Positions 23,481 through 34,203 of a stretch of DNA of 64,000 bases are shown here, in pieces. The notes below the pieces were generated by a model, which saw only the letters and a list, made by a program, of their open reading frames with translations, made no database searches and had not been told where the DNA came from. The stretch lies in the NCBI GenBank assembly GCA_037974665.1, contig CM075771.1, forward strand, positions 21,711,425-21,775,424, in the 5' to 3' direction. The translations under genes were made by a program, and so were the position numbers. This DNA comes from Ehretia macrophylla (Eukaryota; Streptophyta; Magnoliopsida; Boraginales; Ehretiaceae). Every line of letters begins with the position of its first letter. The first letter of the stretch is position 1.

Positions 23481-25733
23481 TTATGCCAGGTACTCTTCCA
23501 GTATCGCAATCTCATCCGGGCTTCCAATGAAAATTGGAGTTCGTTGATGAATCTGACAACAAAAGAACAAAACAAACAAAACCATGAATATTTAGCCGGT
23601 ATTGGATAAATTACACCTTTAGTTAGATATACTGAATATTTAACATATTAGGTTCCTTCTAAGTTGCAATTTTGCACTTTCCTACGATATGTTTCCACAT
23701 AGTCGTGTTCGGTGTTTCGTATATATAAAAAAAAAAAGGTATTCTGGTGTATGCAGCTCGTGTTATGCACCGGGATAGGGAAGGAACAGCAAAAATGAAA
23801 CAAAGACGTAAAACTTACCTGCTCAGGCTTAATGTCAAGTATTCTCTGGCAGCCATCTGTTGCTTTGCCACCAGCTTGTTCAATTATGTAGCTCATAGGC
23901 GCACACTCATACAATAGCCTTAAATTACCGTTCTTGCTGTTCTTGTTCTTGGGGTTCCCATATATACCACCACATAACAGCATTCTGTGAATTTCACCTA
24001 CCAGGCAACCGATGTATCGGCCAGAATACGGCTTTCCATTTGGACCTGGCGTCCGTGTATGGTTGAAGTAGCTTCTTAGTTTGTCATCCCATAGATCGAA
24101 GTTTCCTTCATTGAAGGAGTAGATTTTGCCTAATTTTGGTATCTTGATATCCTCATGTGTCAAAACAAATTCACCATATGTTGGGTCTAGCGTGAATGCA
24201 AATACTCCTTTTCCTATGGAGAGTGTAAAGACCACTGAGCTTGAGTAAAGGCAATACCCTGCGGCCAGCAGATTGCTTCCGGGCTGACAAACACTGATTA
24301 TGCACTTCTGTCTTGCTTCATCTAGCTGCCACCATAGAAGGTCAATAACAATTCGGTTTATAGAAAAAATAAGTGAGATCATAAGCATGTGGCAATGTCC
24401 ACGTAATACCCGAGTAAAATTAGGACAAGTGTAGTGCTTGTGGAAATTATCAAGTAATTTGAGATGAAAAAGAAATCCGTGACAGAAGGGGTTAAGGATT
24501 TGAAATGCTTCATATCCCTCGGAAAAATAGGATCCAGCATCCTAAAATCAGACTTCTCATAGAAAAGATGCCCAACTTCTTCTTTTTGGTTTTATTATCT
24601 GATTTTGATCTTTCCCTTTCTTCACCTGTTCCTCTAACAGTTGCAGATGCATTAGGGAGGCCAAGTGGGGGATGCAACCATTACTAACCCCACTAGATAT
24701 TTAAAATTTATAGGCATTTTTAGTATAAAAATAAATTAGTCCTAACTAAAAAGAATATACTATTCATATGTTCGTTAATTTTATGTTCAACCCCAATTGG
24801 AAAAAAATCCTGGATCCACCCCTATCCCTTAACCTTTACGTATGCAACTGATGTGTTAAGCACTTGGCACTTGTATTGTTTTTCCTTTTAATAGAGATGA
24901 TGAACAACTGAGTGTACAATTTATAAGGAACATTGCAAGTTGGAATTGCTTTATCTCTGTTGGTTTATCAATGAGAATATGATTCTAACCGTGGAATCAT
25001 CATCCATGTCGAAAAGGCATTGGTCATCAGGGCCATATATCCCGAAAATGGATCCAGTGGTAAGGGCAGTGTCGATGTTGGCAGATCCATCAACGGGGTC
25101 AAACACTACAATGTAGTTTCCAGAGTATGTCTCTTCAACTGCGACTGGTACATCCTCTTCCTCGGACGCGATAATCCCCGTCCGCCCACTCGATCTCAGG
25201 CAATTGCAGAACAGCTACAACATTATCAAAAACCAGTTTTAGCTGAACTCAAAATCACAAACCTCGTATAAGTAATAACTCGGGTTAACTATTTTGAGAC
25301 AACAACCAACCTCATTGGATATAACATCAAGTTTCTTCTGATCTTCTCCTTGGATGTTGACAGTGCCCTGAGCACCAGTAAGATTAATGATGCTTGATCT
25401 TTGTAGCAGTGAAGCTATCTGCTTGCAAGCCAGTGATATGCTGGACAAAACAGTAGTTAATTCGGCATCTATGTTTCCTTGCTGTTCTTGTTTTAACAGC
25501 CAAGTAGTCAAGTTCTGTATTTCCCATCTGTTTTTCTTCGTTTTGGTTTTTTCTGGGGCTCCTTCCAATCCTACTGCTTCACAGCGGACTCGTTGGGCCA
25601 GGCTGAAACTTTCAGTGAGGATCGGGCTTTTGTAGCCATTGGCAGGGCGGAGATGGAAAGCAGAAAGGCGAGAGATTGACGTAGAGCTGGAGAACAAGAT
25701 GTTCCTGGAGAAAATTGGAATTGCTTCAGCCAT
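23481..25733 (-). CDS. Chloroplast fructose-1,6-bisphosphatase-like, diverged copy (A), 408 aa
   Basis: Four exons in transcript order: 25733-25311, 25214-24990, 24325-23819, 23552-23481, all phase 0 with GT/AG borders. The N-terminus is Ser/Arg-rich and lacks early acids, like a chloroplast transit peptide; the ATG at 25733 starts it, while an upstream in-frame ATG at 25808 gives an acidic, atypical start. Conserved: metal-site SEEED (158-162), DPVDGS (180-185), ECAPM (356-360). The redox cysteines of the light-regulated chloroplast enzyme are present (207, 224, 229). Changed: three residues in the phosphate-pocket strand read Cys334, Asn340 and Asn350 where copy B has Tyr, Tyr and Lys. It hydrolyses, or once hydrolysed, fructose-1,6-bisphosphate in the Calvin cycle; whether this copy is active is doubtful. 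Confidence 0.9.
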
Positions 25734-26264
25734 TCTCTCCCACTCTGAGAAAAATGGACCCTGCTTATCTTTCCTGGTTTGCCAATTGTGTGAATGTGAT
25801 TCGTCCACATTAAATCAGAATCTTGATGCAAAACAAGATTTCTCGTGGGCCACTAGATGCACCGTGGTACATTCAATGCAATATATGACGTGAAACTTAT
25901 CGGTGGTAAATGTATTTCAAAGTTATAAATTATATAATGTAAAAATAAATCTGATTAAATATTTTAAGTCAATTAAGCATAAAATAATATTTTTATGTAA
26001 AATTAAATTCAAAACTTTTAATTACACTCCACTCAATATTTGAGCATGTTAAGATATGGCGGCCAAACTTGATAGGTTAGAAATTAAAGGTTGCACGGAC
26101 TTCACCAAGAGCTTTATTTGGATGCTCCAATGGGGTCTGACCCCTCTCGTTTGGGATAAGCTTAAAGCAAATTAGATAACATCATCCCCATAGATTACAA
26201 AGAAATTAATGCAAAACAATTTAATCAAATCGTGATGATTTATAAGACATATCTTCTAATTATA
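25734..26264. other. Intergenic upstream of FBPase A
   Basis: Presumed promoter and leader of copy A, then AT-rich DNA up to the CACTA-like element. The last ~50 bases (26217-26264) recur on the far side of that element at about 29510-29560. No clear TATA box was chosen. Confidence 0.5.
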
Positions 26265-27884
26265 CACTACAAAAAAACATAGAGATAGGTGGCATTTTTT
26301 TGGCAGCGTTTTCATGAACTGCCGCCTATTACATAATTGGAAAAGAATTAGATGACATTTTTAACAAATGCCACTCATGTCACCAAAAAACCGCCACTTA
26401 ACCGTACTGCGAATCCAGCGCACCAAAAGTGATGAGCATTGGTGGCGCTTATATTAAATGCTGCGAATAACAACAACTATTATATAAACAGCGCTTATAT
26501 TAAACGCCACCTATGTCTCAATTACTCTATAAAATTAGCGCCAAAAGCGAAGCATAGGCAGCGCTTAGTAAAATGCCGCCTATGTTAAATGATAATATCT
26601 AAATATCGACAAATTGGTAGGTGCCCTTCCTTAAAATTTGCATCATTTTTTTTCAAGCATAAAAAAATCAGGTCAGTTAATTGTTATGAATTTTTCCACA
26701 ATTTTCTTAGATGTTTATTTTATTTCATTAAGTTTCTTTAAAATTAATGGTATTTATTTTTCTACTTTTTTATCAAAAGTTTCAACTTCAAGTTCAAGTT
26801 ATAACTGATTAGTAAATCCAATTTTGCAGCTATGTTTCTTCAAAAATTTTCTTCATCCTTCATAATATGCTTTTGTATTTTTCTTCTTTATGTATATCAT
26901 GATCCTCTTCTTTAAAAGTCTTTGAATGTATTGTATCCACATACATGTACTATCTCTCTTACTTGTCTAACATAGTCTCTATAGTTTTGATTGAGTAAGG
27001 ACACAGATTCAAAAGGTACGCATTCGCTTTTACTGTGAGAGCTTTTTGACAAATGTTTATGAGAATGGGATATTGCAAATCTGATAATTGAAGATGATGG
27101 TTAAGGGCTTTCTCGAAAGATGATTAGGACTTAGGGAATATTCTTGCATTTCTGCACATTACATGTTCGAAGTAAGGCCTTAGAGAGATAATTATATGTT
27201 CTGGAAACTGGCATTCATAATGGAGGATTGAAGTAGTATTCTCCTTTGTGTTTGACTTTTTTTGGGTTGGTTGGCCCTTTTATTTGTCAAAGTGATCTAC
27301 TAATGGCATAATTATCAATTGTTATTATCACTTGCTTACAATGACAAAACATTGCTTGAATTTTCATGAACTTCTTTACTGTTGTATAGCATGAAGATTC
27401 TTCATTTATTTAATTCTTTCAAGTCTAATAACATATTACCCCTAAAGTTGGTAGAGAAGTTCGTAATTTTACGATAAATCTAACGTAATCCTATTAAGGG
27501 TAAGTTTCTTTTCCCGGCAACACCTCCATCTTTACTCATCACTTGACTTCATTTATTTATCCAGGCATGATTTGAGTAATCCGTCCTATGTATATATAAT
27601 CAAAACACTTATTGCATAACTGTCCTACTAATATTTATTAAACTATATGCAAACTATAGCAAAGCAGTAGGAGATTTGCAAACTATATGCATACAGCCTA
27701 TTCTGTTTTTAATTCTTTAATATGGCAATCAAAAAGTGATGTATTTTATGTGTTGCAAGCATTAGATTTATTTGGTGTCTTTGATCAATTACGAAAGAAT
27801 TCTGTTGTGGATGATTAACTCGATCTATAGTCTCTGTTTTATTCTTATCATCATAGCTTCATTCCTATTAGTTCACTGGCTGTG

Positions 27885-28030
27885 CCCTTCTTACCCTGAA
27901 AAAGCAGGGATAGTATTTGCAGTGATGAGATGTTGAAAATAACAGGTGTTATGGGGCCTGTAAGCTGATTACCCTCCAGGTTTAGCAAAGTTAGTCGATG
28001 AAGATTTGTGATTTCCAGAGGTATAATGCT
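27885..28030 (-). pseudogene. Captured LRR receptor-kinase fragment
   Basis: The minus strand reads openly through EITNLHRLTLLNLEGNQLTG and continues with PITPVIFNISSLQILSL. This fits the plant LRR pattern (LxxLxLxxNxLTGxIP) of receptor kinases. It covers about two repeats and has no start, signal peptide or kinase. It lies in the middle of the CACTA-like element, so it was probably picked up by the transposon. Confidence 0.75.
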
Positions 28031-28420
28031 GTAAGCTAATACTTTTCTCTTTCTCGCATGTAGGCTCTTCCCTTATTCTTGGACAAGCTTATTCCTCCAC
28101 AGGCAGCAGGTCGATATCAAAAAACTGGTAAATTAACAGTCTTACTGCCTTTGTATATTGATTTGAGGAAAATGTTTGTGTTTGGACAGCCAGAACCAAA
28201 CCACTCTCTATACTAGTGAGACACACATGATGTGTCTTCACCAAATCGCGAGAATCTTGGATTCAGCAAATATGAACCTCGAGGTAGAGCTTGATTCTTT
28301 TACTGGTTGGTCTTACATTTGGTTATGGAAATATTTGTTCCAACCATTAGTTCCTCACGAGATTGGTACCAAATCTACTCAAACATTGAATAATTATACC
28401 ACATTGAGGTAAACATTTGA
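28030..28420 (+). other. Open stretch inside the CACTA-like element
   Basis: An open frame at 28176-28412 and a preceding short one ending in a splice-like GGTAAAT (about 28127) could be remnants of a captured gene or of the element's own proteins. I recognise neither. Confidence 0.25.
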
Positions 28421-29447
28421 ATACTAAATAACAGGTATTATTTTCTAAGCATGACTTGGATAGTAGTTTCGACGATTGTTTGTGCTCACGAAAGAGATTT
28501 AATTTGTACGAGTGGGTGATTTGTGCAGGTGAATGTGACTGCAGCTGAGTATGTACTAGGGTGATTTGCAATCATGAGACTCCAAGACTACTGCAAGACT
28601 TTTTGTTATGTGAAGTTTATATATGAAATTCGCAGATCTAGTAAATATATGAAGTTCTACTTGAAGATTGCTTTTAGACTGCAGTTTCGACTCTTTTCTT
28701 ATTCTTTCAAACTGATGTAGCAACGAAAATACTGCAGTTAATAGGCTGCTTCATTTTTTCTTTTTTTCTTTTGGGTCTGAATAGGTCCTTAATTAGCAAA
28801 CTAAAAATGTTGTTTTATTTGGTGTTATCAATTCAATTGTTGCGAGGATTGTTAGTCTATTTGTTATTTTAGCCTTTATTTTGGATTTATCGTATTGCAT
28901 TTGAATTATCTCGACAACTAATTTAGGGTTAAGGTTAAAGTGACTTGGTATCTGCATTTGAAGTAAAATATGGAAGGATAATTAAAAGTAAAAATTGCTC
29001 TAAAATTCACACATCCAAAAAAAAAAAAAAATGTCTTCATAGGCGGCATTTCAGAAAATGCTGCCTAATAGAAGCAGCGAATTTTAAAGAAAATATAGAT
29101 CAAATATAAATTATTGTAAGATGCAGCATTTTTGTAAATGCCGCTTGTAGAGAAAGAAAATTATTTAAAAAATATCGTAAACGGCATTTATATAAACGTC
29201 GTTTATAACAAATGTACTATTTGGAATGCCAGGTATTAATCCTTTTATATGCGGCGCTTTTTAGAAACGCCACTTTTGTAATATAATAGGTGGCGTTTAG
29301 AGTAAATGCCGCTAATGTTTCGCGACACTCGCTATTGCGGCGCTTGTTGTGGCACTTTTGAAAATGCTGCCTATTTATAAGCAGCATTTTTTAAAACGCC
29401 ACTTATATGAGAATAAAGTGCCACCTTTTACTTGTTTTTTTGTAGTG

Positions 29448-30075
29448 ATATCTAGTTATAACGAAATAAATGGTACTTCTTTTTTTGCTAAATGAAATAA
29501 ATGCTAATTCGATTAATCAAATTGTGATGATTTATCAGAGACATCTTCTTAATTATATCCAGAGCGAACTTTGGAGCTATTCTATCTTGATTTAATTATA
29601 TCTAGCAAACATCATTTATTTATTTTTTACAGATATTAATGATGAAATTACTAGTGAAATTTCCTTCAAGTAGACATAATAGTTTTTAAATAACTATAAA
29701 TAGTGAAATTGGGTCGATTAGCCCATTCAATAATCTTTTTGGTTTCATTTTTTGCAATGCATAAGCCCATTCAATTGGGGTAGTTATGTAAAATTCAAAC
29801 ATGATTGGCCATCGATTGAATTTCACATAAATGGGTGAAAATTAAACATAAATGATAATTCATAGTTCATACTACCATCTATACAAATGGTCTTCTTGCC
29901 AAGACAATTGTTTATTTGTATGCATCATATCATTTATAGCAAAAAAGATCACAAAAATATTTACAAGAGTGGTTAATTCACCCTTGTAATTTTCTTAAAT
30001 TCATTAATTAAGAGAGGAAAAACTAGAGAGAGATTGAAATTAAAGAGCTTCCAATATGTTTCAATTACATTAGCA
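29448..30075. other. Intergenic between FBPase copies
   Basis: AT-rich. It contains the second copy of the sequence found left of the CACTA-like element (about 29510-29560) and, at its right end, the 3' UTR of FBPase copy B. No gene is recognised. Confidence 0.5.
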
Positions 30076-32854
30076 TTAAGCTAAATATTTCTCCAATTTT
30101 TCCACTTCCTCCACACTTCCAATGTATAACGGAACACGCTGATGTATCTGCAAGCAAAAACCCGTAAAACAAGAAATTAAAATCATTTGTATGTGGTATT
30201 GCACTAATGATATATATGCTCTCATGCGGTAATTAAGTTTTACAACTTACATGAGTGAATTGCTTGCCGCCCCCTGTGTTTTGGTCGAAATACTCATTCA
30301 CCCCCTGTGTTTTTAAAATAGGCTTATTACCTCCCTGTCATTTTCGAAATGTAGCTGACCGCCCCCCTCCGTTAGAAAAACTGTTTAATTTAACGGCAAT
30401 TGTAACACACGCGCTTAAAGTGCGATTTTTTTATGCTTTTGGTTAAAATAAATTCTTTGTTGGACAAAAATACCCTTTTAGTAAATTGCTTGCCGCCCCC
30501 CTGTGTTTTTTCCTAAAATACTCATTCACCTCCTGTGTTTTTAAAATAGGTTCATTACCCCCCTGTGTTTTTTCGATTTTAACTTTATATAAGAGTATAA
30601 CGATCAATTAACTAATTTTGTAACGTTTGGTAACGGAATAAGCGATTTGGGTGCGTCAGCTTAATCAATAAAAACACAGGGGAGTAATGAGCCTATTTTA
30701 AAAACACAAGGGGTGAATGAGTATTTCGGACAAAACACAAGGAGGTAGCAAGCAATTCACTCCAACTTACATGTAAATGAGATCCACTTATTTGTAAATA
30801 ATATAATATAATATATAATAATTATTTCTTATACTTAATACTAGTCTTAGTTGCACCCCTGAGATTTTGGGCTCGTACGTGATAATATATATTATATGTT
30901 TGAGCACGTTGTGCATGGAAAATTACACTCACCTCAGTAGGTTGTATGTCAAGAATTCTTTGGTGACCATCTGATCCTTTACCACCAGCTTGTTCAACTA
31001 TGAAACTCATGGGTGCACATTCATACAATAACCTCAACTTTCCATTCTTGCTCTTCTTGTCTCTTGGGTAGCCATAAATGCCACCATAAAGCAAAGTCCT
31101 ATGGAAATCACCAACCAAACTACCAATGTATCGAGCAGAATAAGGTTTGCCACTGGGACCAGGGTCCTTCAGATCATCTATATACTTCTTCAATTTATCG
31201 TCCCACAACTGGTAGTTTCCTTCATTGAATGCGTAGATTTTTCCAGCTTTTGGTATTTGGATGTTCTCTTGTGTGAGAACAAATTCACCATACATGGGGT
31301 CTAAGGTAAATGCAAACACACCCTTTCCTATTGTGAGCACGAAGATTATGGAGCTTGAGTACATGCAGTAGCCTGCTGCAAGAAGGTTGTCTCCTGGCTG
31401 GCACACGTTCACAACACATCTTTGCTCCATTGTGCCGAGCTGCATTTTCATATTGATCAATTTACATTGGTAACATATTATTCTTTGTCGCATTGTTTTT
31501 AAAGAGCATACTAACCCTCATAGGGTGCCATTAGCGGCAAATTTAAAATTTTTATTCCGTGAAAATTAAAATACGCGATTTAACAATCATATATGAATAA
31601 TTATTTCTCAGTAAGGCATTTCAAATACTATTTTGAGATGAGTGCGGGTTGAATGGCCCCATCATTGGGTGTCATATTTGGGACACATGACCTTACCCCA
31701 CGGATATATAATGTAGGCTAGTTAGACACAAAATCTATAAAAATTGGCTTCATGACTGTTTGAAACCCAAGATGTTAAAAAGTCTCACTCAAGCCCCCAA
31801 ACACGCACTCCTATGCTAACCCTTTGAGGTAATGTAACTTGTATAGAAGACGATTAGAAATTGTTTGTGCAATGAAAGTTAGAATTGGTATCCAATTACC
31901 GTGCCATCATCACCAACATCAGCGAGACACTCATCATTTGGGCTGTAGATACCAAAGATAGAGCCAGTGGAAACAGCAGCATCAATGTTGGATGATCCAT
32001 CAAGAGGGTCAAACACCACAATGTAGTTGCCAGAGTAACTCTCCTCAACTGCTACAGGTACATCCTCCTCTTCTGATGCTATAATCCCTGTTCTTCCACT
32101 TGACCTCAGGCAATTAGAAAATACCTGTTAAACCACCAAAATCTGATGAAGTTGGTAATAATGAATCATTCTTTAAGCTTTTTTTTTTTTTTTTTTTGAA
32201 TTGAAGTCTGACAATTTTTCAGAAAAGGGTTTTTCTATATATAAATTCTATTATTCTACAGCATCTCATCGAAATTTATACCCAAGGGTTGATGGTCCCC
32301 TTCATTAATGTAAAACTTTATCGTTTTCTGTTGTCACGTAATGTTTGCTATTAGATTCAGATTTCGAATTATTCGTAAACAAACACTAGCTATGAATAAG
32401 TATTGCTGCAAACCTCGTTGGAGACAACATCAAGCTTCTTCTGATCCTCTCCTTGAACGTTAACAGCCCCGTGAACACCAGTTAGGTTAGAAATGCTAGC
32501 TCTCTGAACCAAGGCAGCAATCTGTTTACACGCCATTGAAATGCTCGACATCACAATGGTGAGCTCAGCATCAATAACACCAGCTTGCTCTTGCTTCAAC
32601 AACCAGCCAGTTAAGGTCTGAATCTCATAGCCACCCTTCTTCTTGGATTTAGTCTCGGCAGCTTCTGAAGCACTAGTCTCCACAGCCATGCACCTCACTC
32701 CACCACCATTTGCCACTACTTGCCTTCTTCTACATGACACTCCTGTCTTGGTATCCAACAAGCATACTTGGTGGAAAGGAGAGAGTCTAGAGATGGACTG
32801 TGAGCTTGAGAAGAGAAGTTGCGATGTTGGTGTTGCAGATGTTGTTGCAACCAT
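30076..32854 (-). CDS. Chloroplast fructose-1,6-bisphosphatase, redox-regulated type (B), 414 aa
   Basis: Four exons in transcript order: 32854-32414, 32124-31900, 31439-30933, 30147-30076, all phase 0. Exons 2-4 have exactly the lengths of copy A. The first ~55 residues are Ser/Thr-rich with basic residues, a chloroplast transit peptide. The enzyme removes the 1-phosphate of fructose-1,6-bisphosphate in the Calvin cycle and starch synthesis. [10 protein letters not shown] (186-195), EEED and ECAPM give the metal site; Arg and Tyr of SARYIG and the Tyr and Lys of GYP...GKLRL give the 6-phosphate pocket. Cys213, Cys230 and Cys235 form the thioredoxin-f-responsive loop absent from the cytosolic enzyme. 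The last intron carries a 0.5-kb transposon. This is the copy most likely to be the working enzyme. Confidence 0.95.
30253..30762. mobile_element. Mutator-like MITE in FBPase B intron 3
   Basis: Terminal inverted repeats of about 75-80 bp begin GAGTGAATTGCTTGC. The element is flanked by direct repeats CAACTTACAT (30243-30252 and 30763-30772), the 9-11-bp size made by Mutator-like transposases. The left terminal sequence with its CCCCTGTGTTTTT boxes is repeated a second time inside (about 30480-30575). It encodes no protein. It lies in the intron between exons 3 and 4, clear of both splice sites. Confidence 0.85.
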
Positions 32855-33998
32855 GGTGATGATTTGGTTTCTTCTTGATTTTGCTTCTCAGTCTGCTAAT
32901 ATGTGGCACAAGTTTTATGAGAGTAATTTTTATTAGATTGTTGAGATATATTTGATTAAATCTCTTTCTGGTCTTGGATTGCGTAGGCATTGTAAGGCTG
33001 GTAACATTTTCTGTTAACAATGGCCCCACTTATCCTCCTAAATGCAATCACCTATGTGCTTGTGGTTTACTTCAGAAAGTTGGAGTGCCAGCATCAGCGA
33101 AGGGGTAAATATAAATACGTAGGCCTGTTTGGTTGGTTAAATTTGGGCCCGCCATAACCAATCGGTTTTGGAGCCCAGGTCAGAGGTAGTAAAGTGATAT
33201 TTCTCATAACGTTAATCCAAATTCAACCCAAAGAAAATTTTATTTTCAGATGGTTGGTTTGGCTTTTAGTGAGGAGTAGATACTGAAACCAGGGCTTGAC
33301 TCATTTTCGGGAACCATTGTGTACGTTTTTGGCATTGGGCATAATTATGCGCGTAGCAAATTTGAGTCTTTGATCTGTCTAAAATGGATGGGATGGTATT
33401 TTGTCTGGACCTTGGGCCTTATTGAACTCACCTAATGGCCTTTCACGCTTGTCCAGTAAGTCTTTCGGCCCACTTTGTAAAATCTGTTCGTTATGTTTTT
33501 TTTTTGGTCTGAAAAATCTGTTTCTCATTAATATTACTCCTTTTTTTCTCAAAAAGGAAAATAATTATCTAATGATTATAACTTTTGATCATGAATGCCA
33601 AGGACTATTACTAAAACTATCACGCAAAGGTCTTTTTCTGACCAATGTCATCGATAAATTACAAACTACCGTAATGGTCGTCATCCAGAAAAATGGGCTT
33701 CAGTTGGTTGTCATAGCTTGGTTCAACCCAATAAACTGATTTTTGCAAGGTGTTAAGATTGGAATTTTGATAAGATTAAAATGTGAAATAACGTTATAAG
33801 ATTATGAGGATTTAGATATCTTAATAATGTTATAAGAATATGAGGGAGCTCAATAGTGGTAAAGTGTTGTTGCCACTGATTAGGTGAAACGAAGTTTAGC
33901 CAGACTAAAGAATAACTAAGTCGAATTGCTTAATTTGAATAGAAGCTCAAAAATAAATAAATAAATTATGGTAGACAGCAACTTCTTGTACAGGAAAG
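32855..33998. other. Intergenic upstream of FBPase B
   Basis: Promoter side of copy B followed by AT-rich DNA. Open frames here resemble nothing known. Confidence 0.5.
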
Positions 33999-34010
33999 AA
34001 GACAAATGAT

Positions 34011-34191
34011 GGTTTGAGTGGTTCGATAGTGACTTGTTGTGGCTAAGGTCTCAAGTTCAAATCTATGACTTTCCATCATAAATACCGCATGTGTTTCGGC
34101 ATGATACTGCACCACATGATTTATAACTTTTGGTAGATCTAATATTATCCTATTTCAGGTCAGTTCCTCATCATCGAAAAAAAAGAAAAGA
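34011..34191 (+). mobile_element. tRNA-derived SINE
   Basis: A 181-bp body is flanked by a perfect 12-bp duplication AAGACAAATGAT (33999-34010 and 34192-34203). The head carries an A-box-like region (GGTTTGAGTGGTTCGATAGT) and a B-box-like AGTTCAAATC, and the body ends in an A-rich tail. These are the marks of a SINE copied by LINE machinery. The clean duplication suggests a fairly recent insertion. Confidence 0.8.
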
Positions 34192-34203
34192 AAGACAAAT
34201 GAT

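Larger units (their letters stand above)
26265..29447. mobile_element. Non-autonomous CACTA-like DNA transposon, 3.2 kb
   Basis: Ends are inverted repeats starting CACTACAAAAAAACA, with AGGTGGCA again shared a few bases further in. It is flanked by a 3-bp ATA duplication (26262-26264, 29448-29450), as CACTA elements produce. Each end carries an array of short subterminal motifs of the type GGCGGCATTT/AAATGCCGCC (26290-26590 and 29040-29430), where the family's transposase would bind. No transposase gene is visible, so movement would need help from another element. The interior includes an LRR-kinase-like fragment on the minus strand. Confidence 0.85.

Noticed and set aside
28176..28412. 78-residue frame as a transposase fragment
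   Set aside because: No DDE-type or TNP2-like motif is visible; kept only as an unrecognised open stretch.
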